From the NCBI GenBank assembly GCA_036429605.1, contig CM071590.1, forward strand, positions 6,758,001 to 6,822,000: 64,000 nucleotides of DNA, read 5' to 3'. A program made the position numbers and the translations under genes. The notes under the pieces were generated by a model. That model was not told the DNA's origin. It made no database searches and saw only the letters and a list, made by a program, of their open reading frames with translations. This document shows, one piece after another, positions 24,318 through 35,068 of this stretch (position 1 is its first letter; each line of letters opens with the position of its first letter). The DNA comes from Cladobotryum mycophilum. Lineage: Eukaryota; Ascomycota; Sordariomycetes; Hypocreales; Hypocreaceae.

Positions 24318-24652
24318 ATGTCTACGCCTACTACTCTATCAATTCAACGATGGACGGTTGCTAGCCGGAAAGTAGGCTTCGTCATCGCCCCCCAAAAGAG
24401 TGCCCAGATTTTATCATGCCAAGCCACGGGTATGTTGTCCTTTATCTTGCTAAAAGAACCATTGGTGATTCTGACTGTCTTATAGCAGCCTCGAAGGAGG
24501 ATATCAAACAACATCAACAAGCATATGTCGACGTCGGCGGTAATGGGGAATATCATGGGATCCTACTGTCAAAAAACCCTTGGAAGGTTATAATCACAGA
24601 GGAGATGAAGGGGTTGGAGAGGCAGATGCCCTATGTGCTATTCAGCTCATAA
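24318..24652 (+). CDS. Small hypothetical protein (92 aa)
   Basis: Two exons, 24318-24429 and 24486-24652, join in phase across a 56-nt intron (GTATGT donor, TTATAG acceptor). The 92-residue product has a basic N-terminal part (IQRWTVASRKVGFVIAPQKS) and an acidic/basic C-terminal part (KNPWKVIITEEMKGLERQ). It has no signal peptide or membrane span. Good splice signals and exact phase support a real gene, but I recognise no family. It stands alone between gene-poor stretches. Confidence 0.5.
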
Positions 24653-25401
24653 CTAGACGCATGTTTGAGAAATAGAAAACCGGTCATTGACGTCTGCTTC
24701 CGCGGCAAATTATAATGTACTTTTTATTCCTTTCAATTTCAGTTCTATATACATGTAGTTAAACCTTCATATAAATGTGGACTAGTAGACTACGGAGGCG
24801 ACTAGATTGTGAACCTTTTTCAGGGAGTGCCTTAGGATATGTCTAAGTATTGTATGACGGGCTTCCATTTTGCCCAACGCATATCGGAAATTTAGAGTAG
24901 TTTCATTAGGGTACGAGGGGTGATTCGTGCAAGGTAAGGACCTCATTGCATGTTGCTTCCAGATGGCCTCGACGCGACCACCTGCTGACAGCCCGACGCA
25001 TGGGATGGGGGCAGTGACATAATTATCTTGTGAGCCTACTGCTGTTTTTGAAGATGATAAAGCCGAAAGTATGAGGCAATACGATTCTAATCAGGCGGCC
25101 ATCCGTGGAGATTACTTGACACACACCCGAAGCAACTACTGCACCTGCTTGGCCAGGTCGTACGGCAAATGTTTACACCGCCAACTTCGATGCTACGTTA
25201 TTGAAGCCAGAGTGGGTACAGCCGCAAAAGGCTTCGCCCTACCGAGGTGATATCCTTGTCAAGGCGGATGAGAATGTATTTAAATAACTCCCATCCAAGA
25301 AGCACCGACTATAAGGCCCTATAACTTAACACTACCGAAAACTTTATCGCCTAAACCGTTGCATCCTCAAAATCTTCCTTTATTCGTACCAACAGATTAT
25401 C
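24653..25401. other. Intergenic, nothing supported
   Basis: No gene is recognised. A TATA-like TATTTAAATA lies at about 25276, some 125 bases before the next start codon. Confidence 0.4.
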
Positions 25402-26741
25402 ATGGAGTACCTTTTTGCCTTGGCAAAGCTTGCCCACGCACTCCCTGAATTAGACTTTTCCCCCAATGCCAAAGCCTCTCGTTATCAACACTCAATACAG
25501 CTCTTTCTCATCTAGAGGAGAAAAGAGGTATCATCGCTGAAACCCCATCTACACCAGGCGAGTGTTTCTACAGACTAGATTCCGCAATACTCCAAAATCC
25601 ATCGCATACACCTTTACTTTTCATAGAAGGAACAAAATCGTCTCATATCGATGGGTATACCGCTCATATTTCAGCCTTATTGGGGGCAGTTGTTGCAATC
25701 CGCCTTTCTCCAAGCATACATTTTCCCGAATACGAACACAGAGTCCCTTATCAAGAAAACATTCTCACCGCAATCTTTTTCGTCTTAATTGGTAAAGTGG
25801 CAAATCGCTTGCACTGCTCATTGCCCAAACTCTCCAATTACTTACCTGGCGCGGAGTGTCGAGTGATGGACCAATTGGCTACTATTCTCACCTATCGTTC
25901 GCAAAATCCAATCCTTGCTAGATACCAAGGTCTACCGACGAATTCTTCTATCACAGGGTTTCACCCGTCATACCATATTGCTTCAAGGACTATTCATCTC
26001 CAACCTCCCGCTTCGAACGCATCCATTTTAGGAACCCATTCTATGAACACGTTAAACATGGAAACTCTACATCCGACTCCGAGCGCCCCAAAAGCTCGCA
26101 AGTTAAACCCTACATCAAAAGCTCGCAACACAAACCCCAGATCGGCAGCCAGTAGGCCAAAAAAGCCTACTCCAAACGCCAAAACTTCAGGCACGAACAT
26201 CACGAGCTCTAGCAGTCATAACCCCGAGACAGCAGCTAGCACTTTAAATGAGCCCGCTCCGAATGTCTACCCTTCGATCATAACTGTCTCAAATTATTGC
26301 AAGCCAAGCCCCAAACCAAAATCTAGTATTACAAATTCTCTAACCCTGGATGTTCCGACTACGGCTACGACCGTCCCCAAGCCGCGCAGTCCAAGTCCCA
26401 TTAGAACTCCAAACAATCCGAATTTGAAAGTGCTACCTTCGGCAATTTCCACCTTGAGAGATCTAAGCCCAAACTCCAATTCGGGATCCCGCACTCCAAA
26501 CGCAGGATCCCAAAAGCGCCGCGCTGCCGACTTGGAAATCGACTATAATGAAATGGAACGCGACGCTGAACGCGGGGAAGGTTGTGTAACTGATATTAGC
26601 ACTGTCGATTCAGAACCGCACTCGAAAAGGAGGAAACAAGGCCTTCCTGATGACGACTTGTCGGGAGGTCGTTCTAGCAGGAAGCCGTCAGATGATGGCA
26701 GCTCAACACTTCGCGCATCTGGTATTCAGAATGAAGATTGA
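25402..26741 (+). CDS. Ser/Pro/Asn-rich hypothetical protein (one frame break)
   Basis: About 446 residues. The first 21 codons (MEYLFALAKLAHALPELDFS) and the rest are in different frames that meet at a five-C run (25460-25464). One extra C gives DFSPQCQSLS and a continuous open frame, so I treat it as one gene. Residues 1-160 are probably folded (GAVVAIRLSPSIHFPEYEHR, NILTAIFFVLIGKVANR). The remainder is disordered and rich in P, S, N and T, with KPTPNAKTSG-like imperfect repeats and basic KRRRAAD/SKRRKQG-type patches near the end. This fits a nuclear or scaffold-type protein. No family is recognised and the function is unknown. Confidence 0.5.
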
Positions 26742-27184
26742 AAGGGCGTGGGAGATGATGTCAGAGGTTTGACCCCTCAACCCCTCTACGTGGGGTCGGT
26801 GGGGGAGTTTAGTTTGTAACAAATTACGCAGGCAGCTGGCTCACATCGAGCTTCTGAAGAAATTAGACACGGCTTCCTCGTTATCATTATTATAAACCTT
26901 GATTTCATATGTAAAAGGTTGGGAAGTATTTGAAAATGAGAGAATTAAAAGGAATTGGTTATATTAATAATTAGTATACATAAATTTCTGATATACTCAA
27001 GAATACCATCCAGTTTTCCCTGCATCAACACATTTCCTCATAGCTTGTAATGAACTCTCCCCTGTAAAAACTTTCCCGCGCTAGCAGCTGTTATAGCCTG
27101 TTAGCGCAGCGGGGTAATTTTGCAGGTCAACTGGCGTGTCTCTCCGCTAGGGCCTAACTGACCCTAACAGCGCAAAAAGAGGAA
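26742..27184. other. Intergenic, nothing supported
   Basis: No gene. The first half is AT-rich 3-prime flank. The second half leads into the hairpin cluster. Confidence 0.45.
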
Positions 27185-27254
27185 GGGATTCCGAGAGCTT
27201 CACCTTCCTCGAGAGCTGGCGTCACAGCCCGCGCAGCTCTGCTGCCAACACGTT

Positions 27255-27505
27255 GCCTCGCAAGAGGCACAGCCGACACTCTGCCCCGTAAGGGGTTAAT
27301 AGCCTCTTATGAGACAACCACTTCTCTGCCTCGCAAGAGGTACACCGTCTCGTTAGAGACATCGCCAACACGTCGCCTCGCAAGAGGCCAGCCGACGCAT
27401 TGCCTTGCAAGAGGCACACCAGCCGTAGCCTGCCCCAAGTCACTTGCCAGACCCCGTCAAGGGTCTAGCAACCAACATTCAAGTTTTTCCCCTCCGTAAG
27501 GAGGG
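27255..27505. repeat. Cluster of nine short perfect hairpins
   Basis: Nine stem-loops lie in 250 bases: GCCTCGCAAGAGGC at 27255, 27375 and, with one end change, 27328; GCCTTGCAAGAGGC at 27402; CCCCGTAAGGGG at 27284; CTCTTATGAG at 27304; GTCTCGTTAGAGAC at 27347; GACCCCGTCAAGGGTC at 27450; CCCTCCGTAAGGAGGG at 27490. Six loops read GCAA or GTAA, the GNRA tetraloop class. The last is followed by five T. This is more than composition alone would explain. Nature unknown. Confidence 0.85.
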
Positions 27506-27688
27506 TTTTTATCCTAGTGCTCAAAGCTTGAAGTCCTAGGCTTCTAATTTCTCTTTTATAACTAGTACCACGCCCAAGCACAGCTCTCGCTGGCGCCGGC
27601 CGTCATAACATTCCACTGGGAATATATGCATGACGTAAATAGAACAATCATCAATCCATGCCGTCAATTGCGGCCCATCTAGTGCTGG

Positions 27689-27775
27689 TAGCTATATCCT
27701 GGACTCTCGCGGATTGCAAGGCAACGGCCTAATGCACTAAACCGACTGCTTAGAGCGATGTTAGTTTTCGAACCC
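27689..27775 (-). other. tRNA-like / SINE-like sequence
   Basis: On the minus strand the order GTCGGTTTAGTGCATTAGG, then GCCTTGCAATCC, then CCAGGATATAGCTACC resembles D-arm, anticodon-arm and T-arm spacing of a tRNA. The T-arm consensus is weak and the acceptor does not pair clearly. I read it as a tRNA-derived repeat fragment rather than a gene. Confidence 0.22.
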
Positions 27776-28314
27776 GAACAGCGGATCACAGCGAAGAAGT
27801 GTTATGAGCAATGTCAAACGTTCCTCGGAATAAAGGACCCAGCTCCCGATGTAGCATTACCCGCTGGCGAATGCGGCAAATGTCCAATTGCGTCATAGCC
27901 GAGCCAGCCAATGAGCCAAAGCTGTGTCCAGCCTTCCCGGTGCCGCTACAGTATGGCACTGGAGATGCTAGAGACAAACATAATTGGCACTGGAGGCCAC
28001 ATTTTCTTGACTCCGGAGAGCCAAGACTAGGTCTAGCGCCGGAGATATCGCTAAATATTCCGGAGGTCTGGATAAATTAGAAGATATCGTTTTAGCAGGT
28101 CGAGAAGGAAGTAGCTCGAGGCTTTTGAGCGAGGGAGCTGGGTCGGCGATTTTTTTCCAGGATGTCTGTTTATATCATTGCCATAGGAATAAAGCGCTTA
28201 TTGCGTATGTTTATAAGGTTATTCGTAGTGGCTATAGCTTGTAGATTTCTATGTCTCCTCTATAAATTACTAGTAATAATAAGAATTAAGATCGTTTTCA
28301 AGGTATATTCTAGG
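27776..28314. other. Intergenic, nothing supported
   Basis: No gene, RNA or clear repeat is recognised before the ACTGGTAA array begins. Confidence 0.4.
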
Positions 28315-28980
28315 TATATTATACTGGTACCTCTGTAATCATCTCGCACAATACGGCTGCAAAAACTACTAGTAATAACCGGAGGCACTAAGAAGTTACT
28401 AGCAACGGGATTGAGTCTGGGTACCTACGGATCATACTACAGAGTACGGAGTAGTAATTATACATTTAAGTTACCAGTCATCCGTTTTACGCGTCCGGTT
28501 CTACTGGTAACGTGATGGATTACTCTGTAGTTACCAGTTATTAAACTAGTGTATGCCGGGTTTACTGGTACTCATTTTAGCCCAATTGCTGGTAGCTGAT
28601 GAATGCTAGTAACCACTGAGAAGCGGGTACTGGTATCCTACAGGTACTGCTAACTTAGACGGCGCTATTACTGGTAAAAAAGTCCTGCCCATTAGCAATT
28701 ACCAGTACTCCTACACTCCAGTTACCAGTACTACTAGACAACAGTTTGCGATTACCAGTACTAATATGCAAGAATACCTAGTTACCAGCATCAATGTGCA
28801 TCTATCTTTCTATACTAATAAGTCTACCCAGCCATACGTTCAAAGCCTATAAAAGATTACTAGTAAATCAAGCTGTAGTCCATACAAAAAAAGTGCAGAG
28901 GTACTGGTATACTGTCCCTTGCCTTAGACCAAGGATTAATGGCCGACTTGCTGGTAATGTATTACTCTGTGTAAAGGTTC
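28315..28980. repeat. Left array of ACTGGTAA / TTACCAGT motifs
   Basis: About 15 copies of TACTGGTA, TTACCAGT or one-base variants occur in both orientations, usually 20-60 bases apart (for example 28501, 28530, 28671, 28700, 28720, 28752). The spacers are unrelated. The same motif fills 34.26-35.06 kb. Paired motif arrays of this kind are typical of subterminal transposase-binding regions in DNA transposons. Confidence 0.8.
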
Positions 28981-29043
28981 AGTACTCTAGAGGGAGGTAT
29001 TGCCCCAAATAAAACATGAACGAGGTATTGTACGAACCCCAAC

Positions 29044-29191
29044 CAGGTTGAAAAAACGACCCTCGGCGGTTACATCACTACAGGTCGAAAAAATGACCCT
29101 TGGCGGTTACATCACCACAGGCCGGAAATAAGACCCTCGGCGGCTACGTGGTGCCAGGTCGAAAATAAGACCCTTGGTGGCTACGAAATTT
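29044..29191. repeat. 37-bp tandem repeat, four copies
   Basis: Four 37-base units begin CAGGTCGAAAA(T)AAGACCC or close variants and continue with TTGGCGGTTAC. Copies 3 and 4 diverge from 1 and 2. Related GAAAATAAGGCCC words occur at 34001-34016, and inverted at 34050-34064, on the other side of the presumed element. Confidence 0.85.
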
Positions 29192-29369
29192 TGACAATTG
29201 CATGTAGGCCAACACCGATCAGTCCTCTGTACTTAAACACTCGCTCATCCTGCGTTTCCCCCACCCTTCTCAAGCATCTCAGACATATAAAGTTCCTAAC
29301 ATTAACTAAAGCTTTTTTAGAGAATGAATCTATTACATTAGATAGATGCTTCTTTCCATACATCCACCA

Positions 29370-29905
29370 ATCTCACCCACTAAATTCCATCTACCAAATC
29401 TCATCTACCAAATCACGCTTACCAAATCCCATCTACTAAATCTCATCTACTAAATCCCATCCGCTAAATCTCATCCACTAAATCTCATCTACTAAATCCC
29501 ATCCATCAAATCTCATCCACTAAATCCCATCCGCTAAATCTCATCCGCTAAATCTCATCCACCAAATCCCATCTACCAAATCCCATCCACCAAATTTCAT
29601 CCACCAAATTTCATCCACTAAATCCCATCCGCTAAATCTCATCCACTAAATCCCATCCGCTAAATCTCATCTACTAAATCCCATCCATTAAATTTCATCC
29701 ACTAAATCCCATCCACTAAATCCCATCCGCTAAATCTCATCCGCTAAATCCCATCTACCAAATCTCATCCACTAAATCCCATCCACTAAATCTCATCTAC
29801 CAAATCTTATCCACTAAATCCCATCTACCAAATCCCATCCACCAAATCTCATCTACTGAATCCCATCCGCTAAATCTCATCCGCTAAATCTCATCTACTA
29901 AATCC
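29370..29905. repeat. 14-bp minisatellite, roughly 38 copies
   Basis: Degenerate head-to-tail units of AAATCYCATCYRCT occupy about 530 bases. Neighbouring units differ mainly by C/T transitions. Low-complexity sequence follows to about 30.1 kb. Confidence 0.92.
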
Positions 29906-31118
29906 ATACATTTATTAATTTGCATCTACAAAATCTACATCTATTATATCCGCAAATTACAGAGTATAATCCCTTAAATCACTCTAATAGAGACACCATC
30001 TATCTATACATCCATTATCAAGATTATTAATAAACATTATCTTTCACATCTCCTTATCCATACATCACCAAATCCCACTTATATATATAAAAATTTAATA
30101 AAGAGGTTATAAGCACGTAATGCTTGGTCTGCGACCGCCTTAATTCACGAATTTGTAACAGAGAAGTCTCGTCTACGCACTGGATGTCAGAGGTATTTTT
30201 CTTAGTGAAATGTCTTTAGATTACTTACACTATTATTTCTGCTTTGGTGTTATATATAGCTGCAAGAAAGATAAAACCTCTCATAAGGTCCGCCCAACAT
30301 CGGGCAATTCTCATACGCTTTTGCACTTACCGGCGTAATTCTTTTAGAGAGAACGGCTCCGTCTAAGCTTTCACATAGAGATCGATGAGGACACTGGTGT
30401 TGCCTTTGCCGACACCTCTGTGCAACCTTCCTCTGCGTGCAATGATCGACTTAACAAAGGCTAGGACCTGACTGAGCTGTACATAAGCTAGCCTTGATGC
30501 CCAAATGCATCCCCATAATGGCGGATCATATCATCAATGGTTGCGAGGGCTAAGGTGATTATTGCATCGCCAAGCATGGTATTCGCCGGAATGGCAGTCT
30601 TTCTTGCTAGGTGGGACTAAAATTTATGGATTTTTTGATAGTGGCCCTTAAAGAACAGTAACACAGCTTGCCGCATCATAGAGGAGGGTAAATTTAAGTC
30701 AATATTTATTTTCGTAGCATACATAGGCTGGTCCCCGTCGCCGGCTTCGGTTATTTGCATCGTGCTTAAGTCGTAAGCCAAGGTTTCTTTGCATCCATTC
30801 TCATTCTGATCTACTCCGTACCTCCATTTCTATAGGCAGCTCGTAGGGGTACATAGATTACTAGCATGCCATTTTGCTTGGGATAATAGATTTAATTATT
30901 CATGAGAGTAAACATCATAGGGTATTTCTACAAATTTCCAGACATTCGCAGTACATTGACTAGTCTTTTTTAAGACCTGAGGGTATAAGAATAAGCGCCC
31001 ATAGAGGTTCAGATTGACGTTTGGCTAGCAGTGTCGAAAAAAACTGCATAAAGCGCTTAGCAACGAAGCCGCCCACCAATTACAGGATCATCCCTTCGTG
31101 ACCAATTCTTTAAGCATT
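29906..31118. other. Interior of repeat-flanked element, decayed
   Basis: No intact gene. The minus strand near 30.6 kb reads NTMLGDAIITLALATIDDMI, a protein-like fragment of unknown origin that may belong to the same decayed transposon as the hAT tail at 31.1-31.3 kb. Confidence 0.35.
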
Positions 31119-31649
31119 CTATTTCTCGAGTGTTTCTGATGATATTGATAGCCTTTGCAATGATAAAGTCAACTTAGCTTGACTGAAGGCTTTCTCGCAG
31201 TCTATAGCCATTGCTGGAATAGCACGGAGATCTAAGGCAAGACTGCTGAGGGTTGGAAATGTGCTTCGTTGAGATAACCACCATTGAATTGTGTTATGTG
31301 CCGGCGGGAAACCCATTCAAAGGAGACGCGACTGCGTTAGTTAGACAGGGGCAAGAATTGAAACCGTCACCAATTGATACCTACCTGCGAGATCGCGTAG
31401 CGATCTCTGCTATGTTGTGCACTCATTCACTCCCTTGCGACCAAAAACCTGACAGAATTGGGTCATTAACTGGCTGTGGGAGGTCAAGCCTGCCAAATGG
31501 AGCTGTAGGGAGGTTTGGTATTGAATCGGGGTTATTGGGATCGAATTCTACAGAGGATGATGCCTCTGAGGAAGTAGAAAGCTGTGAAATAATGCCTCGA
31601 GGGTGGGAAGCACCGAATACTGTAGGTTCATCGCGAATTGGTGTTGGTG
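31119..31649 (-). pseudogene. hAT transposase C-terminal remnant
   Basis: The frame at 31316-31119 carries a clear hAT dimerisation motif (IQWWLSQRSTFPTLSSLALD, then AIPAMAIDCEKAFSQA). A shifted frame continues with ECLKNWSRRDDP, again hAT-like. Upstream the same strand is partly open (LPQPVNDPILSGFW) but broken. The 31652-33507 pogo element is inserted beside it, cutting the older element. The remnant is not functional. Confidence 0.7.
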
Positions 31650-31651
31650 TA

Positions 31652-33507
31652 AGTCAGACCACCCAGGTCCCGACCACCCCCACTTTCCGGCCACCTCAAA
31701 ACACCACACATCACAAGGAACGCAGCGGAATCATATGAACACAACAGCATCACAACTGTTTTTTTGGTGTTTTTTTCTATTCTAGATAAAATTCATAACA
31801 TAGGTCTTGCAAGCTGTATGAAGAAATCAATTCTGCAGCCCGGTTCGGTGCCAATAGCTCTCTGTAACGCTTCCTTGTTGCAAGAACATCCTTGATCCTA
31901 ATAAATCGACTGTTCAAGTCTTCTGTGACCTTTTGCCTCTTCCGGGGCCGGTAAACATGAACAAGATGCTCTAGTTCCTTGATTTTGGCATCAGCTTCGG
32001 CCAGCTTGGTGTTTTGTTGGTCTAGACCTTTGCCAATCTTCCTGAATAGTAGCCGGATCGCAGGGTCGTCCAAGTGGAATAGATCCACAAGGCCACGAAG
32101 CTGCTGGGACCTTGTTGGGGTAATAAAAACAATTGTCTTAGGTTCCCTGTTCTCTTGGGCTTCTAACGGCACCAATTTCGGCGTTTCTGGAACTTGGGTT
32201 TGGCCCCTTTGGTTCTCAAGAAGAAGACGGCTCAACAGAGGTTTGGCCGGGTTAACTGGCCACAACCCAGAGCCAAGGAACCCGTTTTTGATGTTTTTTA
32301 ATGTCAAGGCTGCTAGACGAGCTGTATGATAACAACATAGGAACGTCATCTTGCCCGCGGGCGAGGAATCAAAGGCATCTGGGTATTTCTCTATAGCTCT
32401 GCGATAGGCTGTCTTGACGGGCGAAAAAATCGAGATATCAAGAGGTTGAAGAACATGAGATGTATGTGGAGGTAAAAATAAGATATATATGTTGTTTCTG
32501 TAGCATTCGTACATAAAATCATCGGTTGTATGACTCCCGTGGCCATCAACAACCAGAAGAACTCTTGGGCTTGATCTATTCCTTGTCTGGGGGATAAAGA
32601 CCTCTCGTAGCCAAGCTACGGCTGTCTCGTTGTTTGTCCAGCCCTTAGAAGTTGCAGCAAATTGCCAATTTGCTAGAAAACTCATCTCGTCAGGGAACCA
32701 TTGTTGTTGAACGGTCTGGCCCTTGAAAACAACCAACGGACTAAGAGCCCGACCTGTTGCTGAGATACACTCGATGATTGTGGTCCAACAACGCGTTCCA
32801 GGTTGTTTTTTTATCGTCTGACGAACTGATGAGCTACCAAGGACCAGACCATTAGTTCCCTGGCCTTCTAGGATCCCAGTTTCATCCATATTATATCGAT
32901 TTTCTGGGGGGATGCCCTTAATCAACGGTAGCTCCAGCAGGTAAAAGAAATCCTTGATAATCTTAGTCGTAGCCCCGTTGATGCGTACAGAATCCATTTG
33001 CTTGCCTCTGATAGTCTTAACTTCCGGGTTTCTAGCTAAAAAACCGGTCAACCACCGTTTTCCAAGTGGTCGTTGGTCACCACTAGCCTCGATGATCCGG
33101 GTTGCAAATTCCTTGAGTCTCTTATGTGTTGGTGGCAGCCCTAGGGAGGCTTGGCCAAGAACCCACTCACGGAGGTGTATTTCTTGTTCCTTGGAAAGCC
33201 TCTGAAGGTGCTCCATAGCAACTGCCTTTGTTGCTGAACCTTTTATCCGGTCTGAAAGGGTTGTCCTAGGGACTCCCCACTTGAGGCAAGCCTCGCGCAG
33301 AGATGAGCCGTCCAGAACAGCTTGTATGGCATATTTGATATCATTTTCAGTATAACGAGGCATGAGGATTCCAAAAATCTAATTATCTTTTTGATACGAT
33401 AAGAATTGGTAGAGAAAATGCGGTTGGAATGATATAGGTCATGAGGTGGTTGGACGTAAATTAGGTGGCCGGAAAGTGGGGGTGGTCGGGACCTGGGTGG
33501 TCTGACT
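31652..33507 (-). mobile_element. Complete Fot1/pogo-type DNA transposon
   Basis: The element has 45-bp terminal inverted repeats that match perfectly (31652-31696 and 33463-33507, starting AGTCAGACCACCCAGG). TA lies outside both ends (31650-31651 and 33508-33509), the standard Tc1/mariner target duplication. The element is 1,856 bp with one uninterrupted transposase gene. Identical termini and an intact frame indicate a recent insertion. It landed in a decayed hAT-like element, so it is the younger layer. Confidence 0.93.
31777..33363 (-). CDS. Pogo/Fot1 transposase (DDE_1), intact, 528 aa
   Basis: Cut-and-paste transposase of the pogo branch of Tc1/mariner. Residues 1-50 form a psq-type helix-turn-helix (ENDIKYAIQAVLDGSSLREA, WGVPRTTLSDRI). 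Residues 60-130 form a CENP-B-type second DNA-binding domain (LGKRWLTGFLARNPEVK). The DDE_1 catalytic core shows its three acidic residues in context: YNMDETGI, LLVVDGHGSHT and LQPLDISIFSPVKTAY. The C-terminus has a basic stretch (RPRKRQK) and a helical region. No stop or frame break occurs and the length is normal. It lies inside perfect terminal repeats, so the enzyme may be functional. Confidence 0.93.
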   Translation of the reverse strand: MPRYTENDIKYAIQAVLDGSSLREACLKWGVPRTTLSDRIKGSATKAVAMEHLQRLSKEQEIHLREWVLGQASLGLPPTHKRLKEFATRIIEASGDQRPLGKRWLTGFLARNPEVKTIRGKQMDSVRINGATTKIIKDFFYLLELPLIKGIPPENRYNMDETGILEGQGTNGLVLGSSSVRQTIKKQPGTRCWTTIIECISATGRALSPLVVFKGQTVQQQWFPDEMSFLANWQFAATSKGWTNNETAVAWLREVFIPQTRNRSSPRVLLVVDGHGSHTTDDFMYECYRNNIYILFLPPHTSHVLQPLDISIFSPVKTAYRRAIEKYPDAFDSSPAGKMTFLCCYHTARLAALTLKNIKNGFLGSGLWPVNPAKPLLSRLLLENQRGQTQVPETPKLVPLEAQENREPKTIVFITPTRSQQLRGLVDLFHLDDPAIRLLFRKIGKGLDQQNTKLAEADAKIKELEHLVHVYRPRKRQKVTEDLNSRFIRIKDVLATRKRYRELLAPNRAAELISSYSLQDLCYEFYLE

Positions 33508-33509
33508 TA

Positions 33510-34259
33510 GCTATTGAAATTATGTAGTTGAGGTCTTGTTGCTTGAAGCGAATATCTTGCAACGCGTCGCGGGTCGTGTTAGAGCTAGCTGCATAAATGT
33601 TATGCTATACTAACTATTTTCCAGCCAATCATATCCTTTTCTAAAGTGTTACTAAGCATACCCTATATTTATTAAATCTATTAAACTTTCTAGGGTCTTG
33701 AGTATTTAATCGTTTGAATGTACAAATAGCTTCAGACTTGTTTATTTGATTTGCTAGGTTTTATCAAATGTTAAAGGACATTATACCAATTTGCTTGCTC
33801 TGTTGTATTTAGAATATAGGTATTAGACGAGTATGAGTGCTGATGGCGCTGATGTTGCTAATGTTTTTGTTTTGCTTATGTCGCTACTAATAGTGTTTGA
33901 TTTATTAACACTTATTGCAGTCCATACCTAACGTACTTAACGACGAGGTCATTGTAGCCAAGGGGCTAAACCAGATCCTGTAGATAGATTCTTAATCACT
34001 CCGAAAATAAGGCCCTTGTACTTCTGTTGCACGGTTTATTTTTAGTTCGCCTTATTTTCGACCTCATTGACGGCGGCTACAATACATCAGCATCACACAA
34101 CCTTTGGCGTTAGCGCGGTCAGGTTACAACCATGTACATATGACTAGATAAAAAGGCATATTACATACTGCGTTTACATTGAGTATTGCCTCCTTTAATT
34201 ATTTTTCTATATAGCCTTTACTTTGATATAATGGAATAGGATAAATCGCTAAAGAGGAA
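33510..34259. other. Right interior of repeat-flanked element
   Basis: Non-coding. Contains GAAAATAAGGCCC (34001) and an inverted CCTTATTTTCGACC (34050), matching the 37-bp repeat family at 29.04 kb. Confidence 0.45.
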
Positions 34260-35060
34260 AAGGTATTACTGGTAATGTATGAGCGGAAGATCTTGCTGGA
34301 CTTTAAGGCAATCCATGGATACCAGTACCTCTACTACCGTTATATATGTGTAAGGTTTGCATCTGCCAGTAACCTGTTCGGCCCCCGAGGCACTAATTTG
34401 CACTAGCAGTTACGAGACGTGCGTGGGATGATACTGGTAAGCACATGCGATAGGGTGTTAATGACTGGTAACTTAGAAGTCCCCGCATACTTCTGCTGGT
34501 AATTTAAGCAAGTGATTACCAGTAATTATAGAAGGGCGGCTCTAGTATACTAGTAATTGTACGGTAAGAGTTAGTGGTAGCTATGGGGATCTGGTAGCCG
34601 CCTTGTAATCATTACCAGTACTCCACCGTTACTGGCAATTAACCTATAATAGGTACTAGTATATTCGGTATGCGCCGGTTTAGTTACCGCTAACCAACGC
34701 AAGGCATTGCTGGTAAGTTAGAATGGGTTTAAAATAAGACCCAGGTTACTAGTACCTGGAATACGAGGTTACTGGTAGAGCGAGTTTTAAGAAGAATTAG
34801 TACTGGTACCTGGACTTATAAAGTTACCAGCCAAGTGTGCAGAGCGTTTTGACAAAAATTAGTGCTGGTATCATGCATTGATAGATTGCCCTGACTAAGG
34901 TACCAGTAGTTCTCGCTAGTGCTCCTGGCTCTACGCTCCACCATTCTCTTCATACTTTTATTACTGGTAGCTTCCTGTTTTTTTAAGGAGCTTACAGGCA
35001 AAACAGGAAAGGCAGCACGTAAAACTTTATTTCAATTTAGGCGGGAGGTTACTGGAGATC
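34260..35060. repeat. Right array of ACTGGTAA / TTACCAGT motifs
   Basis: About 20 motif copies in both orientations (for example 34266, 34319, 34429, 34463, 34517, 34612, 34771, 34801, 34901, 34963) form a counterpart to the array at 28.3-29.0 kb. The variants TGCTGGTA and TTACTAGTA are common. Confidence 0.8.
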
Positions 35061-35068
35061 CTGGAATT

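Noticed and set aside
25994..26494. Minus-strand frames opposite the Ser/Pro-rich gene
   Set aside because: Low-complexity shadows (repeated GFGVGL-like text) of the sense coding sequence.
27490..27510. Bacterial intrinsic terminator (CCCTCC/GGAGGG hairpin followed by T5)
   Set aside because: It is one of nine similar hairpins in eukaryotic DNA; the T run alone does not make it a terminator.
29370..29905. CRISPR array
   Set aside because: Units are contiguous, 14 bp and degenerate with no unique spacers, and the genome is fungal.
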